DNA of 64,000 nucleotides from Methanosarcina mazei S-6. GTDB lineage: Archaea; Halobacteriota; Methanosarcinia; Methanosarcinales; Methanosarcinaceae. The notes under the pieces were generated by a model. That model was given only the letters and a program-made list of their open reading frames with translations. It was not told the DNA's origin and made no database searches. The stretch spans positions 1,736,001-1,800,000 of the forward strand of contig NZ_CP009512.1 of NCBI RefSeq assembly GCF_000970205.1, read 5' to 3'. The translations under genes and the position numbers were made by a program. This document shows, piece after piece, positions 45,157 through 53,722 of the stretch (positions within the stretch are counted from its first letter, which is position 1; every line of letters begins with the position of its first letter).

Positions 45157-45497
45157 CTCTGTAATTTATTTTTAATCTGTTCTTTATTCCTGATTTGTAC
45201 CTGATCCCTAATTTTTTCTTTGTTCTTAATCTGTGCCTGATCCCTTATCTGTACCTGGTCACCGATATTGCTGTTACACTCGCAGAACCCGCAACCTCCT
45301 ACACCGTCGCATCCGACACTCCTGCCTGCGGCTCCCTTCAATTTCTGTGGCAATATCAGGTGGACAACATCAGCAGATTCCTCAGCAACTTTAAATTTAG
45401 CATTCGTACTCGTTCCTGCTTCAGGGATTGCCTGCTGCTTGACTTCCTCACGAGACAGTGTGCCTGTCGATTTGATTTCTTTTTTAATTTTTCCCAT
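45153..45497 (-). CDS. Putative RiPP precursor with Cys-rich core and hexapeptide tail
   Basis: 114 residues from ATG 45497 (MGKIKKEI), chosen because AGGGGT lies 7 bp before it; a TTG 18 bp upstream is less likely. It has a leader-like N-terminus (LSREEVKQQAIPEAG), a Gly/Cys-rich segment GCDGVGGCGFCECNS with four cysteines near residue 75, and then five to six imperfect hexapeptide repeats (IRDQVQ, IRDQAQ, IKNKEK) to the C-terminus. Translational overlap with the radical SAM gene makes it the probable substrate, with the Cys segment as core. The tail is unusual for a precursor and could be a scaffold or a second recognition element. Confidence 0.65.
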   Translation of the reverse strand: MGKIKKEIKSTGTLSREEVKQQAIPEAGTSTNAKFKVAEESADVVHLILPQKLKGAAGRSVGCDGVGGCGFCECNSNIGDQVQIRDQAQIKNKEKIRDQVQIRNKEQIKNKLQR

Positions 45498-45556
45498 TCT
45501 TTTGACCCCTATCAATTATCAGAAAATGTTTATATTTTTCTTACTTTATACATATC

Positions 45557-45570
45557 TTAACTTGAGTTAA
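45557..45570 (-). promoter_or_regulatory. 14-bp palindrome upstream of the precursor gene
   Basis: TTAACTTGAGTTAA is a perfect palindrome 60 bp before the precursor's start codon, next to AT-rich promoter sequence. A possible operator. Confidence 0.45.
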
Positions 45571-45686
45571 TATTTAATACTGATTGATAGTATAAACATT
45601 TAACTACAGATATAAATGTCAGATATAGTTTGATAAAAATAATATTTATCTGTTTAATTTACAAAAAGCGGCCTTTGAAGATAAAA

Positions 45687-45774
45687 CCGTTCGAAGATTA
45701 ATTGTTCGAAGAAAAACCGTTAAAAGATAAATTGTTTGAAGAGAAACCGTTAAAAGATGAATTGTTCGAAGATA
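45687..45774. repeat. 30-bp tandem repeat, 3 copies
   Basis: Units start CCGTTCGAAGATTAATTG at 45687, then variants CCGTTAAAAGATAAATTG at 45717 and 45747. Intergenic, 190 bp upstream of the precursor gene; nothing else is seen in 45571-46102. Confidence 0.85.
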
Positions 45775-46102
45775 TACTGGCTTATTCTCTACAACTGTCG
45801 GTTTTTTTGCAATCTATGTTAAAAGTAAACCAATATACTGGCTGAAATGCGTCATGAGCCGCTGCAACTCTACATACAGCAGGTTCTGTTTTGTTTCATT
45901 AATTGTAAAGGGCACAAGATCGATCATAATCACTGATTTTCACTACACTGTCTTCCTGCCGGACAAAGTGTATGGTCAGCATACTAGAAACACCTTTCAC
46001 ATCCTGAGCACATTTTTACAGGTTCGCTGTTTCTAACGTGGATTGCAAACTCAGGAACTGCCATATCCCTGCCAGCGGCAGAAAGATCCACGTAATCATT
46101 CT

Positions 46103-46669
46103 TCAGGTTCTCATTTTTATTCCCCAGATAACTGCTCCAATTCCCCCGATAACAAAGAAAACTCCGAATATCCATGGCAGAATAATGATTCCAGCCAGAG
46201 AATTGGTCAACAGGAGCAATCCCAGGACTATGGTAAGCGCACCAAGAATTCCTGTACCCCAGCCCCCTCCTTTAAGTGCCGAAGTAATTATCACGGCACC
46301 ATTAACAAGAGCTAAGATTCCGATAAAGATTATAAGTAATCTTAGAACGATGTAAGGACTGATTACAGGATACATCAGTATAACAGCTCCCGCAATAATG
46401 CTCAGGATACCTGAAAGCAGCTTCCATTTCCCGTCCTTTGTAAAAACCAGTGCCCGTATAACAGAAAAAATTCCTTCTACCAGCCAGAAAATGGCTAGAA
46501 TTTGTATTAGCAGAATGGTGGTTGCTATGGGCTCGTATAAGAGGAATATACCTACAATAATAGCAATAACTCCTTCCAGAAGGACCGACCACCAGAGTTC
46601 CTGAGGTACTTTTGGTTCCTGCGGTACTTTTAACTCTGTTCTGGAATCAGCATCTACAGGTTGTTCCAT
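46103..46669 (-). CDS. HdeD/DUF308 family membrane protein, copy 2
   Basis: 188 residues, near-identical to copy 1 with a few changes (VEGIFSVIRALVF for LEGIFSVIKALVF, LSGILSII for VSGILSII). ATG 46669 after GGGGGAT matches the start chosen for copy 1; ATG 46678 is also in frame. Upstream DNA is also duplicated, so both copies share their promoter. Two copies flank the precursor/radical SAM cassette. Confidence 0.9.
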   Translation of the reverse strand: MEQPVDADSRTELKVPQEPKVPQELWWSVLLEGVIAIIVGIFLLYEPIATTILLIQILAIFWLVEGIFSVIRALVFTKDGKWKLLSGILSIIAGAVILMYPVISPYIVLRLLIIFIGILALVNGAVIITSALKGGGWGTGILGALTIVLGLLLLTNSLAGIIILPWIFGVFFVIGGIGAVIWGIKMRT

Positions 46670-46880
46670 ATATCCCATCCCCCTTTTCCTAACTTTATAA
46701 AAAGTCGTTTGTCTTTTTTCTTTTTACCCACATTTACCCTTCCCTTATTATGTGCCGACAAAAATGAGTTTAAATTTATCATTATATAATATTATTCAGT
46801 GAATATAATATTATAAGAAATATAAATTAGGAATCAGTGTTAAAAGAAGGAATAAATGTGAATTAGAAACTCATATTATA

Positions 46881-47951
46881 GTCACCATTTTAAATAATGC
46901 GACATCTTGTGCGTGAATACATGCTTCTCCCAAAACTCATCTAGTTCTTCCTTTAATACTTTAATATTCTTGAATGATTTTATTGACGTTAACTCTTCTC
47001 TTGTCGTTTTCCAACAATATTCTGTTGGGTTCCTATCTGGAGTAGCTGGAGGGAAAAGTAATATTTGCAACCAATATTTGTTATTTTGAAAGAATTCTCT
47101 TGCTTTTTTCGATTTATGCCATGTTGCTCTGTCCAGTAGAAGAAATATTTTTCTTCCTATGTCTTTTTTAAGCTTTATTAATGATTTTAAGAAAGAGTCT
47201 GTATTCTTTTTAATCCCTAAATCATACCAATAAAAGTCTCTGTTTTCAGTGTAGAATCCTCCAATATTGATTTTTGTTTTTGAACCACTTATAAATTTAA
47301 TAGGCTTAGAGCCTTTTATTGCCCAACATTTTGATCTGTTTGAGTCTAAATAAAAACTACTCTCATCCTGAGTGACAAATAAATAGTCAGGATTTAAGAG
47401 TCTTTTTTTTGATTTCAGCAATAAATTCGTTTGTTAATGCCTGATTTCGTCTTTTTGATTGAGGTCTACATGTAATTCTACTAAATCCTAAATTTTTAAT
47501 AATTTGTCTCATTCTTGATTTGGAATAAGATATTCCAAATTTCTCTCTGACAAATTGAATTGCATCCTTAGTTTGCCAACCACGAGAAAAGCCATCATCT
47601 GTTGGTATTGGCTCTGATAATGCTTTCTTTAACACAGAAAGTTGCTCTTCAGTTAAAAAAGACTTTACTCCTCGACCAGGTCTACATTTAAGGCTGGACA
47701 AACCTTCTTCTTCAGCTCTTTTCATCCAACGATGAACTGTTGAACGATGAACTGAGAAATCTTCTGCAACTTTAGCTGGACTCAAACCATTTTTAACTAA
47801 CAGCAACGCTTGAAGTTTTAACTTCTCATTCTTGTCACAGGAACTACAGATAGCCGTGGCAACATCAGAAGTAGTAAACATTTCCAAACTCATAATTAAA
47901 ATAATATAATTACTTCAATTATATAAATGTTGCATTATATAGAAGGGTCAC
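46881..47951 (-). mobile_element. IS630-family element, 1071 bp, TA target duplication
   Basis: Ends GTCACCATTTTAAATAATGC (left) and the complement GTGACCCTTCTATATAATGC (right) form imperfect inverted repeats. TA flanks both sides (46879-46880 and 47952-47953). The paralogous HdeD copy 1 gives the empty site: removing the element and one TA restores the homologous line-up. Confidence 0.92.
46882..47893 (-). CDS. IS630 transposase in two overlapping frames
   Basis: ORF A (47387-47893, 168 residues) carries helix-turn-helix domains (KLQALLLVKNGLSPAKVAED and TVHRWMKRAEEE). ORF B (46882-47421, 179 residues) carries the DDE domain: TQDESSFYLD, FLLLDRATWHKSKK and NPTEYCWKTTREEL. They overlap by 35 bp at a run of eight A on the coding strand (about 47402-47410), which would give a continuous protein (EIKKRLLNPDYLF) after a frameshift, the usual IS630 expression mode. 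The stop codon lies inside the terminal repeat. A fixed mutation cannot be excluded. Confidence 0.88.
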
Positions 47952-48164
47952 TATATCTGGTTGTCAAGTTTGTTTTTGTGACCAGGGGTTTTAAGGTAAA
48001 GCATATTCTGCTCATAGTTCTCTTTCAACAGCTATTAAGAACTGGTTTCTTGGCAGAGCTTCCGGACAGGCTGGTGAATGTGCTATTGTAAATTATGAGT
48101 CTTAAAAATGTCAGAGTATCTGAAATGTATCAATAAATACTCTGTAAATGTATCAATAAGATGA

Positions 48165-48887
48165 TTATTTACTGCTGCCAGTGCCTTTTATTTCCCGAAT
48201 AATGTCAATGAACTCTCTGGTTTCTTTTTTTACATCGTCGCTGCAAACGACCGCAGAGATTGCAACAAGGCTGTCAGCCCCATTTTCAATAACGCTTCTG
48301 CAATTCTCTTTATTAATTCCACCGATGGCAACCACGGAAATTTTTATTGCGTTTCTGACTTCCCTTATGCTGGCAGGTCCGATCCCCTTTCCTGCATCTT
48401 TCTTCGTAAAAGTATCGAATATGGAGCCAAGACCTACATAATCCGCACCGCTTTTTTCTGCTTCGATCGCTTCATCGGCGTTGTGCACTGTGAGACCGAT
48501 TATCTTATTTGCGCCCAGGATCTTTCTTGCAGTTTCAATTGGCATGTCGTCCTGGCCTATATGGACTCCGTCCGCATCGACTACCAGAGCGACATCGATT
48601 CTGTCGTTTATAAGAAAAATTGCTCTGCCGCTACAAATTTTCTTGATTTCAGCTGCTTCGTCGATCATCTCTCCTGTGCTCTTGCATTTCTCCCGGTACT
48701 GGACAATTTTGCAGCCTGCTTCAACTGACTCCTTTACATCGGACAGAGTCCCTTTTTTTGAGAGCCCGGAGTCTGTCACAAGATAAAAATCGATATCTTT
48801 TAAAAGAGAATTTTTCAAGGTCAGGTGATTCTTATCTGAGGCTTTTTGACTGGAAGTTTCCTTCGGGTTGCAGTTTTTCTTTTCCAT
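48165..48887 (-). CDS. thiE: Thiamine-phosphate synthase
   Basis: 240 residues, TIM barrel. Typical motifs: [67 protein letters not shown], and [11 protein letters not shown]. The enzyme joins HMP-pyrophosphate to thiazole phosphate to give thiamine phosphate. The N-terminal 27 residues are extra and hydrophilic. ThiM lies 240 bp upstream in the same orientation, supporting a salvage/biosynthesis pair. ATG 48887 has no strong ribosome-binding site. Confidence 0.95.
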   Translation of the reverse strand: MEKKNCNPKETSSQKASDKNHLTLKNSLLKDIDFYLVTDSGLSKKGTLSDVKESVEAGCKIVQYREKCKSTGEMIDEAAEIKKICSGRAIFLINDRIDVALVVDADGVHIGQDDMPIETARKILGANKIIGLTVHNADEAIEAEKSGADYVGLGSIFDTFTKKDAGKGIGPASIREVRNAIKISVVAIGGINKENCRSVIENGADSLVAISAVVCSDDVKKETREFIDIIREIKGTGSSK

Positions 48888-49002
48888 TGAGCTTCAACTC
48901 ATTCAAGATGCGTGTTTAAAAATAATTTGTATAATATAATTTATGTGTAATTATTCATATAAAATAACTTACATAAAATGACTTGCATGAAATAATTTGT
49001 CA

Positions 49003-49105
49003 GTTTTGGTATTTTATTCGGTTTCAGTACTTTATTCGGTTTCAGTGTTTTATTCAGATCCGTTTTTTACCCGATTTCACTATTTTATTCAGGCTCAGTG
49101 TCTAT
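49003..49105. repeat. About 20-bp degenerate tandem repeat
   Basis: TATTTTATTCGGTTTCAGTA-like units recur four to five times (49008, 49026, 49044 and further diverged). They lie between thiM and thiE and would be in their shared transcript. Confidence 0.7.
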
Positions 49106-49127
49106 CCGGTTTCGCCGTCTATTCGGT

Positions 49128-49913
49128 TCACAGCTCTTCGACTTTCATCATAGCCTGTACCTTTTCGTCCGACAGGTTGAACACTTCGTCATACAGGTTC
49201 ACCTTAAAACTTCCGGGACCTGCTGAGTTTTTAGCTGCAAGCTCTCCTGCGGCTCCAAAATAGCATAAAGCGTCTTTGGCGGCATCGCAGTAATCCGGAT
49301 TGACCGAAGCAAAAGAGCCAATGATTGATGCAGCCATGCAACCGGTACCGACAATTGACCCCATAAGCTCGTGCCCGTTCTTTACAACAAATGTCCTGTT
49401 CCCATCGCTTATTACGTCTTCTTTTCCTGTCATTACCACGACGGAAGAGCTTGATTTTGCAAATTCTTTTGCAACCTTTTGGGGGTCAGCGCTGATAGAG
49501 GTCGATTCAACACCTTTAGTTTCAGCATTTTCGCCTGCAAGTTTTGCAATCTCGGAATAATTGCCCTTGATTATATCAACACGGACGGATCCGAGAATTT
49601 TTGCAGCCATCTCATCCCTGAATCTGGTGGCTCCGACTCCGACCGCATCGAGCACAACAGGGATTTTTTTCTTATTTGCAGCGGCAGCAGAGAGAAGCAT
49701 AGAATCTATGATTTCTGAAGTAAGGGTTCCTATATTCAGCACAAGCGCAGATGAGATCCCTGTCATATCAGCACATTCTTCAGGTGCATGCGCCATTACA
49801 GGGAGAGCGCCAAAGGCTCTTGTTATATTTGCGCAGTCGTAGATAGTTACCCAGTTAGTGATATGGTGAACTAGGGGTTTTGTTTCCCTTATTGTTTTTA
49901 ACGGGTTTTTCAT
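49128..49913 (-). CDS. thiM: Hydroxyethylthiazole kinase
   Basis: 261 residues, ribokinase-like. Motifs: [18 protein letters not shown] at the N-terminus, [24 protein letters not shown], and the anion-hole [13 protein letters not shown]. It phosphorylates the thiazole moiety for ThiE. It is complete and starts ATG 49913. Confidence 0.96.
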   Translation of the reverse strand: MKNPLKTIRETKPLVHHITNWVTIYDCANITRAFGALPVMAHAPEECADMTGISSALVLNIGTLTSEIIDSMLLSAAAANKKKIPVVLDAVGVGATRFRDEMAAKILGSVRVDIIKGNYSEIAKLAGENAETKGVESTSISADPQKVAKEFAKSSSSVVVMTGKEDVISDGNRTFVVKNGHELMGSIVGTGCMAASIIGSFASVNPDYCDAAKDALCYFGAAGELAAKNSAGPGSFKVNLYDEVFNLSDEKVQAMMKVEEL

Positions 49914-50038
49914 TAATTATTCCTCGATAGCGTTTTAAATTCCGTGTATAATGAGTGTCACATATTATGAAATTGTGCTTATTATGAAATGAAATTTCTG
50001 CATCCGAAAGAACGTTTTCTTAGAAAACATTATCGAAA

Positions 50039-50446
50039 ATGATTATTTTTAGGCTGCTGGCTGCTTTATTAATGGCACTATTTTCTTTTCTGTTTTTATC
50101 TCTTTTCTTCTATGCACGGAAATTCCATGTTTTCAGGTCTCTGCATATTCTTTCTGTGTATAAAAATCCTCTTAGAAACAAAAAATTCGGTGAGTACCGC
50201 AACTGTCCCGACATCCTGACAGGTTTAAAATATCTTTTTGTTTTTCCGAAAACGACACAATTAAATAAAGGTATTAAGCAGGAAGAACTCGCTGAAGCAC
50301 TTGGAGTTTCCAGACAAACAACAGGTTCTCTGGAAAATGGACGGTACAACCCGTCTATCATTTTAGCTTTTAAAATTGCCGGATATTTTAACATTACAAT
50401 TGAAGAAGTTTTCATTTACGAGGAAGAAAACGATGATAAAAATTAA
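50039..50446 (+). CDS. XRE-family HTH regulator with an odd hydrophobic N-terminus
   Basis: 135 residues. The C-terminal half is a compact HTH (KQEELAEALGVSRQTTGSLENGRYNPSIILAFKIA, read as short motifs) with the IEEVFIYEEE tail of small YgzD-like regulators. These proteins normally begin just before the HTH with an RLKELR-type helix. Here that helix is replaced by TTQLNKGI, and a hydrophobic 30-residue N-terminus precedes (LLAALLMALFSFLFLSLFFYA). There is no ribosome-binding site at ATG 50039. It may be a fused or rearranged, possibly decayed gene. A small membrane protein of the type that often accompanies such regulators lies nearby on the other strand. Confidence 0.55.
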   Translation: MIIFRLLAALLMALFSFLFLSLFFYARKFHVFRSLHILSVYKNPLRNKKFGEYRNCPDILTGLKYLFVFPKTTQLNKGIKQEELAEALGVSRQTTGSLENGRYNPSIILAFKIAGYFNITIEEVFIYEEENDDKN

Positions 50447-50465
50447 TAGTCAGGTTCGAAATTAT

Positions 50466-50595
50466 GAGTTGATCCCAAAACTCAAAATGCTCCTCATAAT
50501 CTTGAATTCAGGATACTCAATCGATTTTCGAATCATGAGCTATAAGTCTGAAACTTTCATTATTTGAGAATAAAATTGGTTTTGGGATGAGCTCT
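50466..50595. mobile_element. Candidate MITE-like element, about 125 bp
   Basis: TGAGTTGATCCCAAAAC at 50465-50481 and GGTTTTGGGATGAGCTC at about 50578-50594 are imperfect inverted repeats bordered by TA. Between them is AT-rich DNA with no gene. No related full-length element is in the window. Confidence 0.35.
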
Positions 50596-50768
50596 ATATC
50601 TGGTTGGGATAGTGCAGGAATTATCGCAGGGTGTTTATCTGCTATTAAATTATACGGCAGGGAGCTTGGGTTATTGTTACACTTGTTGTAGCATTACTTA
50701 TAAAAGGGCAGACTGTCCTGTTTTAAGCTACCCGTTTCCTGCCCGTTTTCTCCCAACAATTTTTGTGT

Positions 50769-50999
50769 TTATGCCCTTTCTTTTTTACCCAACGAGTTTA
50801 AGACTATCACGAAAGTGGATACGAATATTATACCGAGTACTGCCATATTTAAGGGGCTGTTTATAACTGAACTGAAAAAGGGAGTGGTAATTGAATAAAC
50901 CTCGTTTTGCAGCCCGTAATAAGCCGATTCCAGAAGTAATGCAATAAGAGATATTAAACCGGCTATCAGAAAACTGCGTATTAATGTATCAAGTTTCAT
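50769..50999 (-). CDS. Small two-TM membrane protein
   Basis: 76 residues from ATG 50999, chosen for GAGGATG just upstream. Two hydrophobic segments (SFLIAGLISLIALLLESAYY and NMAVLGIIFVSTFVIVLNSL) and a positive C-terminus. This is the size and topology of membrane proteins paired with small XRE regulators, such as the one at 50039. Function unknown. Confidence 0.6.
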   Translation of the reverse strand: MKLDTLIRSFLIAGLISLIALLLESAYYGLQNEVYSITTPFFSSVINSPLNMAVLGIIFVSTFVIVLNSLGKKERA

Positions 51000-51133
51000 T
51001 GTCATCCTCTTTTAGAACTGTATATGAAAATATAAATAAATTTATTTCGATCGAATGTCTCAAGATTTTTCCAGCAAAAATTCCCGGAAACGGAGCAGGA
51101 TAATAAGGATTTTCTTCTCTCGCTTTGTTTGAT

Positions 51134-52852
51134 CCTACATTCGGCAGGTTAACGTAATTAGAGATATATATTTTCATATTTCTCTCCCATTAGACTCAAT
51201 ATCTTCCAGTGAATCTCCTCCATATTCAATATTTCTGACTTCATTTTTCCTTTTTTCTGAGAAATAAGTTCTGTAATTCCTTGGAACTTGAAAAATATCC
51301 ATCTCATTGTAGGTCTTTTTGTTGGTTTCCCTTTTTGATCTGGCACCGTTTCATTTTCTGTTTCTAATTTAATTCTCAGTTTCCATTCTGCAATAGAATA
51401 AATCATTAAGCATAGAACCATTATCATGGTTAATGCTTCAATTCTTCCTTTCTTCTTGAGGTAGACTTTCGATATGCTAAATGTATCACTTTTCAAGAAT
51501 CTGAATCCTTTTTCTACATTGTCCTGTCCTTTGTAATACTTCAGCATCTCTTCAGGAGAAAGACTGATATCATTACTTGCAAGAATGAAAAGTCCCATTT
51601 TCTCCATTTCTTTCAAAACAAAAGCATCATTAACCTTTATGATGCCATCAATCCTGAAATAAGTCTTTAATTCTTCATCTTTTGAAGGTCTGCCTTTTTT
51701 ACCCGATTCACGTTTTTTAATGGATTTCACATCTACCTTTTCAAATGAAACAGAAGGAAAATCTTGAATCCATTTCTCTGCGGCTTTTAATGCATCCTCT
51801 TCGCAGAAGAAGTCCTCTACTTTCAGCTTTTTAAAAGACTTCTCTGCTTTTTCTACCTCTTTGTCAAGCTTCGTCCTGAAAGTTCCCTCTTTCTTCTCTT
51901 TCATCTTGTGAGAAAGCAACAAAACCCACTTTTGTTTGATTCCGCCATATTCCACAAAGGTTTGATAGAATGAGTACCTCTCATCACTTTTTAGCTTTTG
52001 CAGGTTCAGATTTGCAGCTAGCAGTTCCTTTGCCTCGGTAATTGTTGCAGGAACACGACTTATCCAGAAAGACGTCCCTATGTTCTGGATATTATTGTCT
52101 GTATAAAAGGAACTATCAGCGACATAGTAAACTTTGCTTTCAGGTCTTAAAACTGATTTGAGAGACGTTATTGCTTCCAGAATTGTGTTTTTGTCTGAAG
52201 CATTTCCTGAATGTGTATTCATGAAAAGAGGTATCCCATGTTGATTAACAATCAAGCTCAACACAAATTGTTTGAGATCCCATCGTCCGTTTTTAGGAAT
52301 TCCAAAAGTAATATCAATAGACTCAGTTTCTTCGTCGTCATAATCACCAAAAACGCTGACACTTGTAGTGTCAGCGTGTAAACAGTGGACAGGAATAGGT
52401 AGACGAGCCATAATGTGAAGAGCAATTTCCGTAAACAGTTTTGTAGGGCCATATTTTACGATTCTGTCAAGAGTCTCTCCGATAGCATATTGATTCAGGT
52501 CTTCTTTTATTATACCGTCTCCAAAGAGCCTTTCAGTAGAAACGTTTTTGAAAAAATCAGGAAACAGGTACAGACGTTGCCCTATAAAACCAAGGCCATT
52601 GAGTACCATGGCAAGGATGCAGACTAAGTGAGGAACATTATGATTCCGTTCTTTAGGAAGTTTCTCATCGATCAGTTTGTCAACTTCAAGTTCTCGGAAA
52701 ACTCCAGCCATAAGACCGAGGTGACCTAAGAACCTTGTACGTTTTAAGGAGGATTCGACTCTTCTACTGCTGTTTTTCTCTGCCATGGGATTACCAAGAG
52801 AGAGATATAAAATTAATGATATTAATTTATAGGTTTACCTGCCGAAAGCAGG
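51134..52852 (-). mobile_element. Complete IS1634-family element, 1719 bp, 6-bp target duplication
   Basis: CCTACATTCGGCAGGTTAAC at left and the complement CCTGCTTTCGGCAGGTAAAC at right are the inverted repeats. TTTGAT flanks both sides (51128-51133 and 52853-52858). The transposase frame is open, so it is probably intact. Confidence 0.9.
51158..52786 (-). CDS. IS1634-family transposase
   Basis: 542 residues. DDE residues appear in CLHADTTSVSVFG (D), YYVADSSFYTDN (D) and KGQDNVEKGFRFLK (E, with the family's YREKxxxE-like context). An N-terminal MAEKNSSRR region and a long basic insertion (KSIKKRESGKKGRPSKDEE) are typical of the IS1634 group. ATG 52786 lies 70 bp inside the right end. Complete. 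Confidence 0.93.
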   Translation of the reverse strand: MAEKNSSRRVESSLKRTRFLGHLGLMAGVFRELEVDKLIDEKLPKERNHNVPHLVCILAMVLNGLGFIGQRLYLFPDFFKNVSTERLFGDGIIKEDLNQYAIGETLDRIVKYGPTKLFTEIALHIMARLPIPVHCLHADTTSVSVFGDYDDEETESIDITFGIPKNGRWDLKQFVLSLIVNQHGIPLFMNTHSGNASDKNTILEAITSLKSVLRPESKVYYVADSSFYTDNNIQNIGTSFWISRVPATITEAKELLAANLNLQKLKSDERYSFYQTFVEYGGIKQKWVLLLSHKMKEKKEGTFRTKLDKEVEKAEKSFKKLKVEDFFCEEDALKAAEKWIQDFPSVSFEKVDVKSIKKRESGKKGRPSKDEELKTYFRIDGIIKVNDAFVLKEMEKMGLFILASNDISLSPEEMLKYYKGQDNVEKGFRFLKSDTFSISKVYLKKKGRIEALTMIMVLCLMIYSIAEWKLRIKLETENETVPDQKGKPTKRPTMRWIFFKFQGITELISQKKGKMKSEILNMEEIHWKILSLMGEKYENIYL

Positions 52853-53032
52853 TTTGATAGTTTGAATTATGTACTTTAAGTAGTGCAGCATTATTCGTTT
52901 TATCTAATTTTTTCTTTCCCGCTAGATAAGGGGAGAAGCTGTATCAAAAAGTCGAAACAGAGGATAGCAAAATAAATACTGCTAATAGCTAAAAAATATA
53001 AGAATTGGATATTAAAAAAGGTAAGAAGAAAT

Positions 53033-53722
53033 TTACCTTCTGAGGATCATGGACCTCAGCCTATCAGCAGCACTTGCAGACTTGTCTGCAATGCCTCCTA
53101 TCCTTTCGACAAGCCCCATAAGGTGGCAGACTCCTGCTCCTCCTATCGCAGACTCGTGTTCAAAGATCTTTTTTAAGAGAGCTGTCTCAAGCACATCCAC
53201 ATCGTGCTCCAGCTTTTCCACTTCAGGGACGAGCTGCAGAGTCTCTTTGATTTCTTCTTTACTGAAAGAAGTAGCCAGGAGCTTGTAAAGCTCACCTACA
53301 AGCCGGTCATACATCCTGGCTGTTTTCAAAGAGGTTGCCATGAGTTCCAGAAAGCCCTCCTTGATCTCATCCGGGAGGTCTTTGCAGGGGCGCAGGGTCA
53401 TCCAGTAGGCTGAAGCCTGGGCAAAATCAGCTATGGAGTCCTGCTGTTTAAGGAATGAAAGGAGATCTTTTTTGTTTACTGGCAGCCTGACGGAAGAGGG
53501 TATGCTTGCTCTGATTTTCTGTTTTATTTTATCTGCTTCGTGCTCCAGTACGTCGATTTCTTCAGTACGTTCATCAAGAAGTGCCTGATTTCCTGTACAG
53601 TATGCTTCCATTGCTTCAGAAAGCTTTTCCACTGCAAGCACTCCTTTTCTGGCATGTGTTTCCAGGGGGACGAAAGGAGATTCTGCGACCACGTCGAGTA
53701 CGGAACGGATGTAGTCTTTCAT
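53033..53722 (-). CDS. DUF47 (PhoU-like) protein, PiT partner
   Basis: 229 residues from ATG 53722 (MKDYIRSVLDV); the longer frame to 53812 lies inside the transporter gene. All-helical, PhoU-like, with the EEIDVLEHEADKIKQKI helix and KDLLSFLKQQDSIAD motif of DUF47. The A of its ATG is the last base of the transporter's TGA (TGATG), so they are translationally coupled. It probably regulates the phosphate transporter, as in other DUF47/PiT pairs. Confidence 0.92.
   Translation of the reverse strand: MKDYIRSVLDVVAESPFVPLETHARKGVLAVEKLSEAMEAYCTGNQALLDERTEEIDVLEHEADKIKQKIRASIPSSVRLPVNKKDLLSFLKQQDSIADFAQASAYWMTLRPCKDLPDEIKEGFLELMATSLKTARMYDRLVGELYKLLATSFSKEEIKETLQLVPEVEKLEHDVDVLETALLKKIFEHESAIGGAGVCHLMGLVERIGGIADKSASAADRLRSMILRR

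Larger units (their letters stand above)
46103..48040. repeat. Duplicated HdeD segment, copy 2, interrupted by IS630
   Basis: Matches 42818-43700 through the gene, its promoter and the TCTGGTTGTC...TGACCAGGGG stretch at about 47953-48000. The 1071-bp IS630 element lies inside this copy. Confidence 0.85.

Noticed and set aside
48888-49950. TPP riboswitch upstream of thiM or thiE
   Set aside because: No thi-box CUGAGA/ACCUGA pattern seen in the leaders.
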